Source: an uncultured Eubacteriales bacterium
Lineage (GTDB): Bacteria > Bacillota > Clostridia > Christensenellales > Aristaeellaceae
Assembly (NCBI GenBank): GCA_900550955.1
Contig: URUF01000003.1
Coordinates: forward strand, 1-64,000
Direction: 5' to 3'
DNA: 64,000 nucleotides
How positions within the stretch are numbered: position 1 is the stretch's first letter; the number at the start of each line of letters is the position of its first letter. This document shows, piece after piece, positions 49,704-57,206 of the stretch. The translations under genes and the position numbers were made by a program. The notes under the pieces are model-generated. The model saw only the letters and a program-made list of their open reading frames with translations. It was not told where the DNA came from and did not search any database.

Positions 49704-50413
49704 CGCAGCTGCTGCGCCGCTTGTATCAGGAAGGCGCGATTGGTAGGCTTGCCGCGTTCGGGGTCTACCGTCGCGCCAAAAAAACGTTCAATGCCTTGCA
49801 TGCTGCCTTGGGTAAAAACGCTTTCAACCGCTACGCGCAGCGCGCGCTCCACGGAGGCGGGCGTGGTGTGAAACGCATCCGCGCACGTATGGTATAGCTG
49901 GCATAGCGGCAGCTCCTCAAGCATGGGGGAGGGCACCAGCAGCCTTAGCAGCCATGCCGCGTAGGCGCGCCCCTTCAGGCGTTTTGGCAGGGACAGCGCG
50001 TCTAAAAAGCGCTCGATCGCCTGGGCCGTTTGGGCATTTCGTGCCGCCGCCAGCTTTGGCAGCGGTTTTTTGCCGATGATTTCGGCCAGGTCGCACAGCT
50101 TCTGCGGTTCGGCGCAGATGGGCGCGATGCAATCCGCCGCCGTGGGGCGCGCTACGCACAGCTCCGGCTCGCATACAAATAGCACGCGCGGCGGGCATAT
50201 GGGGCAGTCCTCCTGCAAAGCGGCAAGGACGGCAAGGCCGTCCATGCCGGGCAGGCATTCATGCAGCAGCAGCACGTCGCAGGGCCGCTCCCACAGCAGG
50301 CGCGGGAGCCGCGCTCCGTTCGTAACAACCTCCGCATTATGGCCGCGCCTCTCCAACTCGCATTGTACATCCTGGGCGGAGGAAGGGTTCATCAAAGCAA
50401 TCAAAAGCCGCAT
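49628..50413 (-). CDS. Spo0A-like regulator with a degenerate receiver domain
   Basis: The protein has 261 residues. The C-terminal part (about 125-240) is a Spo0A DNA-binding domain: LKGRAYAAWLLRLLV, AFHTTPASVERALRVAVE (recognition helix) and FFGATVDPERGKPTNRAFL. The N-terminal 115 residues have the receiver fold layout, but the phospho-acceptor is lost: DVLLLHECLPGMDG has His where the Asp of LLLD should be. The N-terminal acidic pair is also absent (LLIALMNPSS). It should not be switched by phosphorylation in the usual way. About 20 extra residues at the C-terminus run antiparallel into the DUF378 gene. It may be a Spo0A paralog or a divergent sole Spo0A. Confidence 0.78.
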   Translation of the reverse strand: MRLLIALMNPSSAQDVQCELERRGHNAEVVTNGARLPRLLWERPCDVLLLHECLPGMDGLAVLAALQEDCPICPPRVLFVCEPELCVARPTAADCIAPICAEPQKLCDLAEIIGKKPLPKLAAARNAQTAQAIERFLDALSLPKRLKGRAYAAWLLRLLVPSPMLEELPLCQLYHTCADAFHTTPASVERALRVAVESVFTQGSMQGIERFFGATVDPERGKPTNRAFLIQAAQQLRHSLTTACSVNSSEMHHSPAAPTMV

Positions 50414-50494
50414 GGGCGCACCTCCTTTTCAACAGGTACGCACATGCGGCTTCCTTTTCCTGCCGGTTAGAACCGAAACGTTTGTCGAATGCCG

Positions 50495-51388
50495 TCAGTT
50501 CGCCGGATTCCTGTCAAGAAACACGGCGGCCTCGTTTACCGCATCCACCACGGCCTGGGAGGAAACCGTCGCGCCGGAAACCCCGTCGATGCTATCGCCC
50601 AGCCTCACCGGCGGCGTTTTGCCCAAGAATTGCTGCGTAAAGGCTTCCTCGCGCACGCGGCTGCCTACGCCCTCGGTTTCCTGGAAGCGCGCCCCTCCCA
50701 CGTCGATGGCGGATATGGCGCCCTGCGCGTCCAGCGTAAGGCGCACAAGCACAGGCCCGCCGTAGCCCAAGGCGCTTACGTTGGCCGTGCGCGGTATAGC
50801 CTCCGTGGCGGAGGGCGTGGCCGCGGGCGTGAGCGCGCCGCCTATGCCCTGCAAGGTATTCAGGCGCGAGGCGGCCTGATTGACCGCGTCGGTCACCGCC
50901 GTGCTGGTTACAGTCGCCCCGGAGATGCCGTCAATATCCTTGTTCAGCTCCACCGGCGGCATTTTGCCGCGATACTGGCCGGTAAACGCCGCGTCCTTCG
51001 CTTTGGCTCCCAGCCCTTCGGTTTCGTTAAAGGACTCCCCGCCTACGGAAACGCCGCGAATTGCGCCGTCCGTTTCAAAGCCCGTGATCACCTCAATGGG
51101 CCCGCCATAGCCTTGCACGGTCTGCTTTAGCGCAAAGCCTACGGTTTGGCCTTCCTTTTTGACCGTGTAGGCAAAGCTTCCGTCCGCCTGCTGGGTATCA
51201 AGGCTTTCATAACCGTCCGCGTCCGCCTCGGGAAACAATCCGGCGAGCGTTTCTTTTGCCTGCTCCAGCTGCGGGTCGGACGGCGTTTTGTCAATGGACG
51301 CGTTGTTGTTCAGCGCCAGCGCGACCGCCGTTACGGCCACGATGACCGCCAGCACGAGCCACCCGGCCCACTTTTGGGATTTCTTCAT
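50495..51388 (-). CDS. Membrane-anchored protein with two FMN-binding domains
   Basis: The protein has 297 residues. A membrane segment at about 9-29 is followed by an outside region with two FMN_bind domains (about 85-165 and 205-290). Each carries a flavinylation motif (DGISGATVTS and DGVSGATVSS) where ApbE would attach FMN to Thr/Ser. Both domains share GYGGPI/GYGGPV and FNETEG/FQETEG. Such proteins pass electrons outside the membrane. ATG at 51388 follows AGGAGG at spacing 9. It lies upstream of the Spo0A-like gene (81-base gap) and is divergent from spoIIE. No ApbE gene is in the window. Confidence 0.87.
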   Translation of the reverse strand: MKKSQKWAGWLVLAVIVAVTAVALALNNNASIDKTPSDPQLEQAKETLAGLFPEADADGYESLDTQQADGSFAYTVKKEGQTVGFALKQTVQGYGGPIEVITGFETDGAIRGVSVGGESFNETEGLGAKAKDAAFTGQYRGKMPPVELNKDIDGISGATVTSTAVTDAVNQAASRLNTLQGIGGALTPAATPSATEAIPRTANVSALGYGGPVLVRLTLDAQGAISAIDVGGARFQETEGVGSRVREEAFTQQFLGKTPPVRLGDSIDGVSGATVSSQAVVDAVNEAAVFLDRNPAN

Positions 51389-51456
51389 AACCACATGCCT
51401 CCTGACGCCTGATTTTGGAATAGTGTGCGCAGGGACGGGGCGAAGTATACGGCTTA

Positions 51457-51531
51457 TGTCGAACCGGGAGGGATCGTTGACATCTTTCGCGCGCTCAATC
51501 GACAGGGCGCGGCGTAGGGTATGGTTATACT
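51457..51531 (+). promoter_or_regulatory. spoIIE promoter with 0A boxes
   Basis: TGTCGAA (51457-51463) is an exact 0A-box core. A second site, reading TGTCGAT on the minus strand (51498-51504), overlaps the -35 TCGACA (51499-51504). The -10 TATACT (51526-51531) is 21 bases away, the long spacer known from Spo0A-activated sigma-A promoters such as spoIIG and spoIIE. A perfect TTGACA at 51477-51482 has no -10 at normal spacing. Confidence 0.6.
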
Positions 51532-51565
51532 TTCAGATACACTTGAAACAGGAGGCGGCATAAGT

Positions 51566-53899
51566 ATGTATGCTTCATCCGGCGCGGCGGCTGCAAGGCC
51601 GGAAGCCGCATCCAGGCGAAAAAAACATGACCGGAGGCGGCTGATCAGCAGCTTTGCGGCATTTGTTGTTACGGCGGCGCGGCCTGTCGGGTTAGCGTTC
51701 CTCTTGTTTTTAACAACGTTTGTGCGCTGGTTTGGCATGCCGTCGCCCTTTGCGGCGGCGTTTTTGCTGGCGCGCGGCGGCCCGCAGCCTGCTGTGATGC
51801 TTTTGGCTGCCGGCGCGTCGCTTGCGCTGCGGGCGTTGTGGGGGCTGGAGCTGGATGTATGGCAGTATGTGGGTTTGCTAGGCCTGTGGCTGCTTTTGAA
51901 ACGCTGCCGCCCGCGCCCCGGCATTGAAACCGCCGCTTTGGGCGGGCTGGCCATGATGCCGCGCGCGGTTGCCGCGCTTGTATCCGGCATGCCTCTGGAA
52001 ATTTTGCTTAGCTGCGCTGCCGTGCCGGTTTGCATGCTGGCGGCGGCCTTTCTGCGCAGCGGGGCGGACGCTATGGCCTCCACGGGCGCGCCTACCTGCG
52101 CGCAAGAGCGCGCCTGCGTGCTGTTTTTAGGCATGCTGGTAGCCTCCGGGCTGGGATATTTCCGCATTGGGCCGGTGAACCTGGGGCAGGCGGCGGCGGT
52201 TATGATGACCGCCGCCTACGCCGGAGCCAACGGCGCGCTCTACGGCCTGGCGGGAGGGCTGCTGGGCGGCCTTGCGCTTGCCCTTGGAGGGCATGATAGC
52301 CGCGCCGCCATAGCGCTTGCGTTATGCGGCCTGCTATGCGGCCTGCCCATAGCGGTGAGGCGGCGGTGGCTGTACGTGCCCGCGGCGCTGTGCACGGGCG
52401 GGTTTGCATATTTTGTAACGCAAACGTCCTTTTGGCCTGTTTCCTATTGGGCGGCAGGCGTGGGGGCGCTGGCCTATGCGCTGCTGCCCGCCCGCGCGAT
52501 TGAACGCCTGAAAACCTATCTGCACGGGCCTGAGGCAGGGGTTAAAAGCATGGAGGCGGCTTTTGTAACCCAGCGCATTTCCCATATGCAAAGCGCCATT
52601 CAACGCTTGGCAAAGGCGTTGCCCCAATGCGGCGGCGAGGATATAAGCGTTGGGGCGGAACTGGGCGAGGTTTTGTGCGAGCGCTGCGCCAACCGCGAAA
52701 TATGCTGGGGCCGCAGCCGGGCCCGCACAGAGCGCATGCTAAGCGCGATGATGGAGCTATCCCAAAGAGGGGAGCCCGTTGATGAAAGCACCCTGCCCGC
52801 CTTGGCGGAGCACGGATGCCTGCGGGCCGGGGAGATACAGCGCATGGCCCGCGAAACGCTGGCCGCCCGCAAAAAGCGCGACCTGGTAATGAAAAAGGCG
52901 CGATATGAGCGGGAGCTTACCCTTACGCATCTGGCGGCGTTATCCGGCACGCTGGGAGAGCTGGGTGTGATGGCGGCGGGCGAAAGCCTGAACGACTTGC
53001 AGGCGGCGCATGTGATCAACCTGGCCCTGGAGGAGCTGCACGTGCCGGCGCGCCTGAGCTATGCCAGGCGCGTGGACGGCCATTTGCAGGCGGCGCTGGA
53101 GGCCGAGGGCGTGCTTCCCGTGCAAAGGCCGCTGGAAACGTTGCTGCGCTATTTGGCCGATGAGGAAAACATGCCGCTGTCCATTTCCCGGGTGGAGCAT
53201 GCCCGTATCGAGCTGGAGGAAACGCCGCTGTACAGCGCATCGGTGGGAATGGCCTCCTTGTGCGCGGGCGACCGGGGGGACGATTCCCACGAGGTTTGCG
53301 GCGACGCTTGTTCCGCCAAGCGCTGCGAGGGAGGCCGCCTTTTGATGATGCTATGCGACGGCATGGGCCATGGCGAGGCCGCGCACCGCCAGAGTGAAAA
53401 AACGCTGGAGCTGCTGCTTTTGCTGCTGGAGGCAGGCTATACGCGCCGCCAGGCGATTACGGCGGTAAACGGCATCATGCTGGGCGCGCAGGAGGACGAG
53501 CGCTTTTCCACTGTGGACCTTGCGGATGTGGACCTATGGACGGGCGACGTTTATTCCGAAAAGCTAGGGGCCTGCGCATCCTGGGTGGTGCGCGGGAACC
53601 ATATGAAGAAGATTGAGGGCGCGTCGCTGCCGCTAGGCATTATGGAGGAGGCGGCGGCCACCTCGGTACAATACCGCCTGCACAGCGGCGATATCCTGAT
53701 CCTGATGAGCGACGGCGTTGCGGACGCCTTTGAAAGCGACGACCAGCTGTGCCGCGCGCTGAACGAAAGCCTGTATATTCAGCCCCAGCGCATGGCGGAC
53801 GCGCTGCTGCGCAACGCCCTTTTAGCCGGAGGCGGCGCGCCCCGGGACGATATGAGCGTAATGGTGCTTTTGCTTATCGACAGGCAGCAGAATGCTTGA
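51566..53899 (+). CDS. spoIIE: Stage II sporulation protein E (SpoIIE phosphatase)
   Basis: This 777-residue protein has an N-terminal region with about ten membrane segments (roughly 35-315), a central regulatory part with a Cys pair (LCERCANREICWG), and a C-terminal PP2C phosphatase domain (about 560-770). Its metal ligands are in MLCDGMGHGEAA and LMSDGVADAF. It dephosphorylates SpoIIAA to switch on sigma F in the forespore and helps place the polar septum. ATG at 51566 follows CAGGAGG; an earlier in-frame ATG (51521) sits inside the promoter. Confidence 0.93.
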   Translation: MYASSGAAAARPEAASRRKKHDRRRLISSFAAFVVTAARPVGLAFLLFLTTFVRWFGMPSPFAAAFLLARGGPQPAVMLLAAGASLALRALWGLELDVWQYVGLLGLWLLLKRCRPRPGIETAALGGLAMMPRAVAALVSGMPLEILLSCAAVPVCMLAAAFLRSGADAMASTGAPTCAQERACVLFLGMLVASGLGYFRIGPVNLGQAAAVMMTAAYAGANGALYGLAGGLLGGLALALGGHDSRAAIALALCGLLCGLPIAVRRRWLYVPAALCTGGFAYFVTQTSFWPVSYWAAGVGALAYALLPARAIERLKTYLHGPEAGVKSMEAAFVTQRISHMQSAIQRLAKALPQCGGEDISVGAELGEVLCERCANREICWGRSRARTERMLSAMMELSQRGEPVDESTLPALAEHGCLRAGEIQRMARETLAARKKRDLVMKKARYERELTLTHLAALSGTLGELGVMAAGESLNDLQAAHVINLALEELHVPARLSYARRVDGHLQAALEAEGVLPVQRPLETLLRYLADEENMPLSISRVEHARIELEETPLYSASVGMASLCAGDRGDDSHEVCGDACSAKRCEGGRLLMMLCDGMGHGEAAHRQSEKTLELLLLLLEAGYTRRQAITAVNGIMLGAQEDERFSTVDLADVDLWTGDVYSEKLGACASWVVRGNHMKKIEGASLPLGIMEEAAATSVQYRLHSGDILILMSDGVADAFESDDQLCRALNESLYIQPQRMADALLRNALLAGGGAPRDDMSVMVLLLIDRQQNA

Positions 53900-54095
53900 A
53901 AAAGCGGCGAAGAAGCGCCGCTGCGGCCCGCCGGGGCGATGGCGCAAGGGAGCCTTGCTTGGCAGGCCTGTGAAGCTGGCGCGCATGCCGCTGAAAAACG
54001 CGCACAGCAAAGGCGACCGCCCGTTTTGCGTTGGGCCTTATGCCTGCGCTTCATTGCCTGGGGCCGGGGAACCGGCGGTTTTTAGCTTTGGCGCG

Positions 54096-54422
54096 TTACG
54101 GCCTGTTTTGGTTTCCCCAGATGCAGAGCTGGTCCAGCGCCTGAACAAGCGAATGTCCCCGTTCGGTCAGCGTATATTCCACCTTTGGGGGAATTTCCGG
54201 ATACATTTTTCGGGAGATCAGGCCGTCCCTTTCAAGCTCCTTTAGCGTCATGCTTAATGTTTTGTCAGCAATGCTGCCCAAATACCTTTGCATTTGATTA
54301 AACCGCACAGGTTCATACTCCATCAGGCAGTACAGGATGATGGACTTGTATTTCCCGGAAATCAGGGACAGCGTATAACTATACCCTGTCTTAGAGAAAT
54401 CGGCTTCTTCAATACGTTTCAT
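54096..54422 (-). CDS. HxlR-family transcriptional regulator
   Basis: This 108-residue winged-helix protein is of the HxlR family: SLISGKYKSIILYCLMEYEPVRFNQMQRYLGSIADKTLSMTLKELERDGLI is typical, as is YTLTERGHSL. Family members sense electrophiles or oxidants through Cys; here Cys lies in ILYCLM and near the end. The ATG at 54422 follows GAAGGA. It is divergent from a flavin reductase gene, which it probably controls. A palindrome at 54436-54450 is the likely operator. Confidence 0.9.
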   Translation of the reverse strand: MKRIEEADFSKTGYSYTLSLISGKYKSIILYCLMEYEPVRFNQMQRYLGSIADKTLSMTLKELERDGLISRKMYPEIPPKVEYTLTERGHSLVQALDQLCIWGNQNRP

Positions 54423-54435
54423 AAGCTTTCCTTCA

Positions 54436-54450
54436 GGTAAGTACCTTACC
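54436..54450. promoter_or_regulatory. Likely HxlR operator
   Basis: A perfect palindrome GGTAAG-TAC-CTTACC lies between the divergent HxlR and flavin reductase genes, 14 bases from the regulator ATG. A possible promoter for the reductase (TTGTTT 54464-54469, TACCAT 54487-54492, 17-base spacer) starts just beside it. Confidence 0.6.
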
Positions 54451-54537
54451 ATTATGTTGGTACTTGTTTTGCCATGCAGTCCATGATACCATAAAAAAGC
54501 CAAAAGGGCAAAGATTGAGGAAAAGGAAGAAAAAAGC

Positions 54538-55110
54538 ATGAAGAAGAACCTTGGGGTTGTTCAGGCGGTCTATCCTATGCCCGTGCTGATGGTCGCGGCA
54601 TACGACGAGAATGGAAAGGCGAATGTGATGAACGCGGCCTGGGGCATGATTTGTAACAGCGACCGTATTGCATTGTTCATTGACGAGGAGCACAAGACCA
54701 CCCGGAATCTTTTGAAATCCAAAGCCTTTACGGTCAGTATCGCGGATCGCGCGCATATGGAGGCGGCAGATTTCTTTGGCATTGCTAGCGGCAATACGAT
54801 GGAGGATAAGTTTGAGCGCACCGGTTATCATGCGGCAAAAAGCGAATTTGTGAACGCGCCCGTTATTGAAGAATTCCCTGTGGTTATGGAATGCGAACTG
54901 GCGGAAGTGACCAGTACGGAGAGCTTCTATGCTATCGTTGGTAAAATCGTAAACACCGCGGCGGAAGAAAGCGTGCTTTCCGAAAACGGAAAAGTGGATC
55001 CCACCAAACTGGATGCGCTGATTTTTGATCAATTCCAGCATGGATACTATTTGTCTGGGGAAAAGGTTGGACAGGCGTGGAACGCCGGCGCTGGACTAAT
55101 GAAAAAATAG
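54538..55110 (+). CDS. Flavin reductase-like FMN-binding protein
   Basis: This 190-residue protein has the split-barrel flavin-binding fold: PMPVLMVAAYDENGKANVMNAAWGMICNSD is the usual FMN site start. Family members reduce flavins with NAD(P)H or act as small FMN reductases. ATG at 54538 follows GGAAGAAAAAAG. It is divergent from the HxlR regulator, a frequent pair in Firmicutes, and probably responds to oxidants or electrophiles (inference). Confidence 0.88.
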   Translation: MKKNLGVVQAVYPMPVLMVAAYDENGKANVMNAAWGMICNSDRIALFIDEEHKTTRNLLKSKAFTVSIADRAHMEAADFFGIASGNTMEDKFERTGYHAAKSEFVNAPVIEEFPVVMECELAEVTSTESFYAIVGKIVNTAAEESVLSENGKVDPTKLDALIFDQFQHGYYLSGEKVGQAWNAGAGLMKK

Positions 55111-55188
55111 GGACTGGAAAAGCACGCGGGCGGCGCGGCTTCCTGAACGCTATTTTTTGAAAGCCGCTGCAAGAAACGAACGAGCGGG

Positions 55189-55222
55189 CGCGGGAAAGCC
55201 TTTCGGCCTCCCGCGTCTGTTT
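55189..55222 (+). terminator. Terminator downstream of the flavin reductase gene
   Basis: A stem CGCGGGA/TCCCGCG (55189-55195 with 55209-55215), with an inner GCC/GGC helix, is followed by TCTGTTTG. It lies about 80 bases after the stop. Confidence 0.5.
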
Positions 55223-55373
55223 GTACGCTTGAAAATAAGAACTGTCGCCTTTTTTGGGTGATTCTATATGTATGTGAGGCTGTATTACAAGTCTGCATGG
55301 GATAAGGATGCCCGGGACGGGGAAACGGTGCTGTATTATCGATTCATTATAAAGAAATGAATTCCTTGTAGAA
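55223..55373. other. Non-coding stretch
   Basis: No supported gene. A 30-codon frame at 55268-55360 has no ribosome site. No promoter or RNA motif stands out. Confidence 0.5.
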
Positions 55374-55409
55374 AACAGAAAGGCCCTCTGCCGCCTTCTG
55401 GCGGAGGGC
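55374..55409 (-). terminator. Terminator of the tRNA-Ser pair
   Basis: A GC-rich stem (arms within 55383-55395 and 55400-55409) is followed on the minus strand by CTTTCTGTTTTC. It lies downstream of the two tRNA-Ser genes. Confidence 0.7.
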
Positions 55410-55477
55410 TGTTAGTAGATAAGTATGAATGGAACCAAAAAGAAAAACCCTGCTGAAGGCGTTGCATCAGCAGGATT

Positions 55478-55568
55478 TGGCGGAGAAGGAGGGATTTGAA
55501 CCCTCGCTGCACGTTAGCACACTACTCCCTTAGCAGGGGAGCCCCTTCGGCCACTTGGGTACTTCTCC
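55478..55568 (-). tRNA. tRNA-Ser (GCT)
   Basis: On the minus strand, acceptor GGAGAAG pairs with CTTCTCC. The anticodon stem CTCCC/GGGAG encloses CTGCTAA (anticodon GCT), with a long variable arm typical of serine tRNAs. The T-arm and CCA are encoded. Confidence 0.95.
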
Positions 55569-55602
55569 ACGGTGGACGGTTGTATTCTACTGAAAGGGAA
55601 AC

Positions 55603-55691
55603 TGGCGGAGAGAGAGGGATTCGAACCCCCGGTACCTTTCGGTATCACTGGTTTTCAAGACCAGCGCCATCAACCGCTCGGCCATCTCTCC
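55603..55691 (-). tRNA. tRNA-Ser (TGA)
   Basis: On the minus strand, acceptor GGAGAGA pairs with TCTCTCC. The anticodon stem CTGGT/ACCAG encloses CTTGAAA (anticodon TGA), and there is a long variable arm (GATACCGAAAGGTA). The CCA end is encoded. It is the first gene of the two-tRNA transcript. Confidence 0.95.
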
Positions 55692-55712
55692 ATGCTACAA
55701 CCAGCGAAAGCT

Positions 55713-55741
55713 ATTATATCAGGTTTCCGTTGCCGCGTCAA
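55713..55741 (-). promoter_or_regulatory. Promoter of the tRNA-Ser pair
   Basis: On the minus strand, TTGACG (55736-55741) and a perfect TATAAT (55713-55718) are 17 bases apart, 21 bases upstream of tRNA-Ser (TGA). Confidence 0.88.
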
Positions 55742-55797
55742 TCACTTTCACGGAAATTTTTTCGTGCGGCTGAACCGCTTTGCATAAGCCCATCCGC

Positions 55798-55826
55798 TTG
55801 ACTTTGCCGTTTTGGCCCACTACAAT
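55798..55826 (+). promoter_or_regulatory. Promoter of the DUF3783 gene
   Basis: TTGACT (55798-55803) and TACAAT (55821-55826) are 17 bases apart. Transcription would start near 55833, which rules out a start codon at 55780. Confidence 0.78.
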
Positions 55827-55866
55827 AAAAGGCGGTTTGAATGGTATGGAAAGGCAGGCCTCCGCT

Positions 55867-56271
55867 ATGAAACAGCCCGTGCTTTTGTGCTATAATTTGG
55901 AAAAAGAGAAATACGGCAAAATTCGGTTGGCGGCGATGCGCTTTAAAATCCGCATGCGTCCTGTAAGCCAGGAGGAATATGGGCAGCCCTTGGCCGCGCT
56001 GTGCGGCGGGGAAGGGGGCGCAGCATCGCCCGGCGTTGAACCCTTTCAGGATGAAATGCTGGTAATGGCCTATTTCCCGCAGGCGCTGGTGATGCAGTTT
56101 TTGCAAGCCCTGCGCAAAACGGGCGCCGCGCCCGTAGCGCTTAAGGCGGTGCTTACGCCCACAAACGCCGGGTGGAGCTCCACAGCCCTGCATGGCGAGC
56201 TATGCAAGGAGCGCCAGGCCCTTGAAAACGGCGGCCAGGCCGTACATGCCGCGGACGCGCCGCAGCCGTAA
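55867..56271 (+). CDS. DUF3783 domain protein
   Basis: A 134-residue protein. The C-terminal half matches DUF3783 (MLVMAYFPQALVMQFLQALRK, then VALKAVLTPTNAGWSS and LCKER), a small domain of unknown function in Firmicutes. The N-terminal half (VLLCYNLEKEKYGKIRLAAM) is also usual for these proteins. Start at 55867 (MKQPVLL) fits the family; an in-frame ATG at 55846 is possible and the ribosome site is unclear. It stands alone behind a good promoter. Confidence 0.75.
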   Translation: MKQPVLLCYNLEKEKYGKIRLAAMRFKIRMRPVSQEEYGQPLAALCGGEGGAASPGVEPFQDEMLVMAYFPQALVMQFLQALRKTGAAPVALKAVLTPTNAGWSSTALHGELCKERQALENGGQAVHAADAPQP

Positions 56272-56277
56272 GCCGCC

Positions 56278-56664
56278 TCATCCCTGCGCGCCTTCAATTT
56301 CGCGCTGGAGCTTTTTCGTCAGCTTTTGAAAAATCAGGGTATAGGCCTTGCCGCATAACTCATGCACCAGTGGCTGCGGCACGCCGCCATCCAGCCGTAC
56401 CGATATCCAGTTGCGCTTATCGGAATAGAATCCGGGCAGGATATCCGGGTATTGGGCGCGCAGAAGCTCGGATTCCAGCGGGTCGCATTTCAGGTTTAGC
56501 AGGGGATGGCCCGCGTAAGGGGCCGCGTGCTCGGGCCCCGGGCAGCAGGTGGCTGCAAACATCTTGCCGCCCACCATGTAGCGCTCCCAGCCCCATTCCG
56601 CCTTGTAATCCATTGTAACGCCGGGATGCGCCTTGAGCGCTTCGTCCAGCCAGCTTGTATTCAT
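56278..56664 (-). CDS. MmcQ/YjbR-family protein
   Basis: This 128-residue protein is of the MmcQ/YjbR fold, which is found in small bacterial proteins with a CyaY-like or DNA-binding-like structure. It shows the pattern YKAEWGWERYMVGGKMFA, LNLKCDP, ILPGFYSDKRNWISVRLDG and LVHELCGKAYTLI. ATG at 56664 follows AGGAGG. It ends 7 bases from the stop of the DUF3783 gene (convergent). The function is not established. Confidence 0.87.
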   Translation of the reverse strand: MNTSWLDEALKAHPGVTMDYKAEWGWERYMVGGKMFAATCCPGPEHAAPYAGHPLLNLKCDPLESELLRAQYPDILPGFYSDKRNWISVRLDGGVPQPLVHELCGKAYTLIFQKLTKKLQREIEGAQG

Positions 56665-56765
56665 TGTCCATTTCCTCCTATGCCTCTATGGCGGCATATT
56701 TGCAGCCCGCAATCAATCAATAATAGAGAAAGAATAGAGCTTCAAAAATACGTTCGGCTTTTGAG

Positions 56766-56815
56766 AAAAGGAAGCGCCCCGGTTTGCCGCTTTGGCAGTG
56801 GGAGCGCTCCTTTTT
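56766..56815 (-). terminator. Terminator of the FAD-oxidoreductase operon
   Basis: GC-rich arms around 56771-56780 and 56800-56810, with an inner TGCC/GGCA stem, are followed on the minus strand by CTTTTC. It lies just past the DUF1667 gene stop. Confidence 0.5.
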
Positions 56816-56839
56816 GGCCTTACGGATTCGCACCGGCCT

Positions 56840-57193
56840 TTATTCTACCGTTTTGGTGGCAATCACATCCACGCCGGTTTGGCATACGTCGGGGCACACC
56901 ACGTCCCCCATGCGCACGGGGGCGCTTACGGTAAGTTGGCTAAGCTGGCGCATGCAGGCAAAAATCTTTTCCTTGGGAATGGGGGCGCGCGTTTTTACGC
57001 TTACAGGCGTTTTACGATCCGCCACGGGAATCACAGCGGTTACCATGCGCTGCGGGGCCACGCATTCCTGCCTGGCATAGGTAAGGCCGCGGTTGCAGCT
57101 GTTGCCCGCAACGCTTTTCACCTCGCCATCCTCCAATACAACCTGCATGCGGCAGCCCACGGGGCAGTTGATACAAGTGATTTGCTGTTCCAT
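56840..57193 (-). CDS. DUF1667 iron-sulphur-type protein
   Basis: This 117-residue protein has CINCPVGCRM near the start, CNRGLTYARQEC, and CPDVCQTG near the end. The Cys pattern is that of DUF1667, which is found with GlpA/FAD oxidoreductase pairs and probably carries an Fe-S cluster that passes electrons. The ATG at 57193 follows AAGGAGG; an upstream in-frame Met overlaps the oxidoreductase gene. It is the third gene of the operon. Confidence 0.9.
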   Translation of the reverse strand: MEQQITCINCPVGCRMQVVLEDGEVKSVAGNSCNRGLTYARQECVAPQRMVTAVIPVADRKTPVSVKTRAPIPKEKIFACMRQLSQLTVSAPVRMGDVVCPDVCQTGVDVIATKTVE

Positions 57194-57206
57194 CCTATGC
57201 CCCTCC

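Noticed and set aside
51477..51482. TTGACA as the spoIIE -35
   Set aside because: There is no -10 at 16-19 bases. The TATACT at 51526 is 43 bases away, while the 0A-box-overlapped TCGACA fits the 21-base layout.
53892..54245. A 117-codon plus-strand frame after spoIIE
   Set aside because: It overlaps the spoIIE end and runs antisense into the HxlR gene. There is no ribosome site of its own.
55268..55360. A 30-codon plus-strand frame (starting MYVRLYYKSAW)
   Set aside because: It has no ribosome site, no promoter and no recognisable motif.
55496..55801. Plus-strand frames across the tRNA-Ser genes
   Set aside because: They are antisense readings of tRNA genes (EREGFEPP-type pattern), a known false positive.
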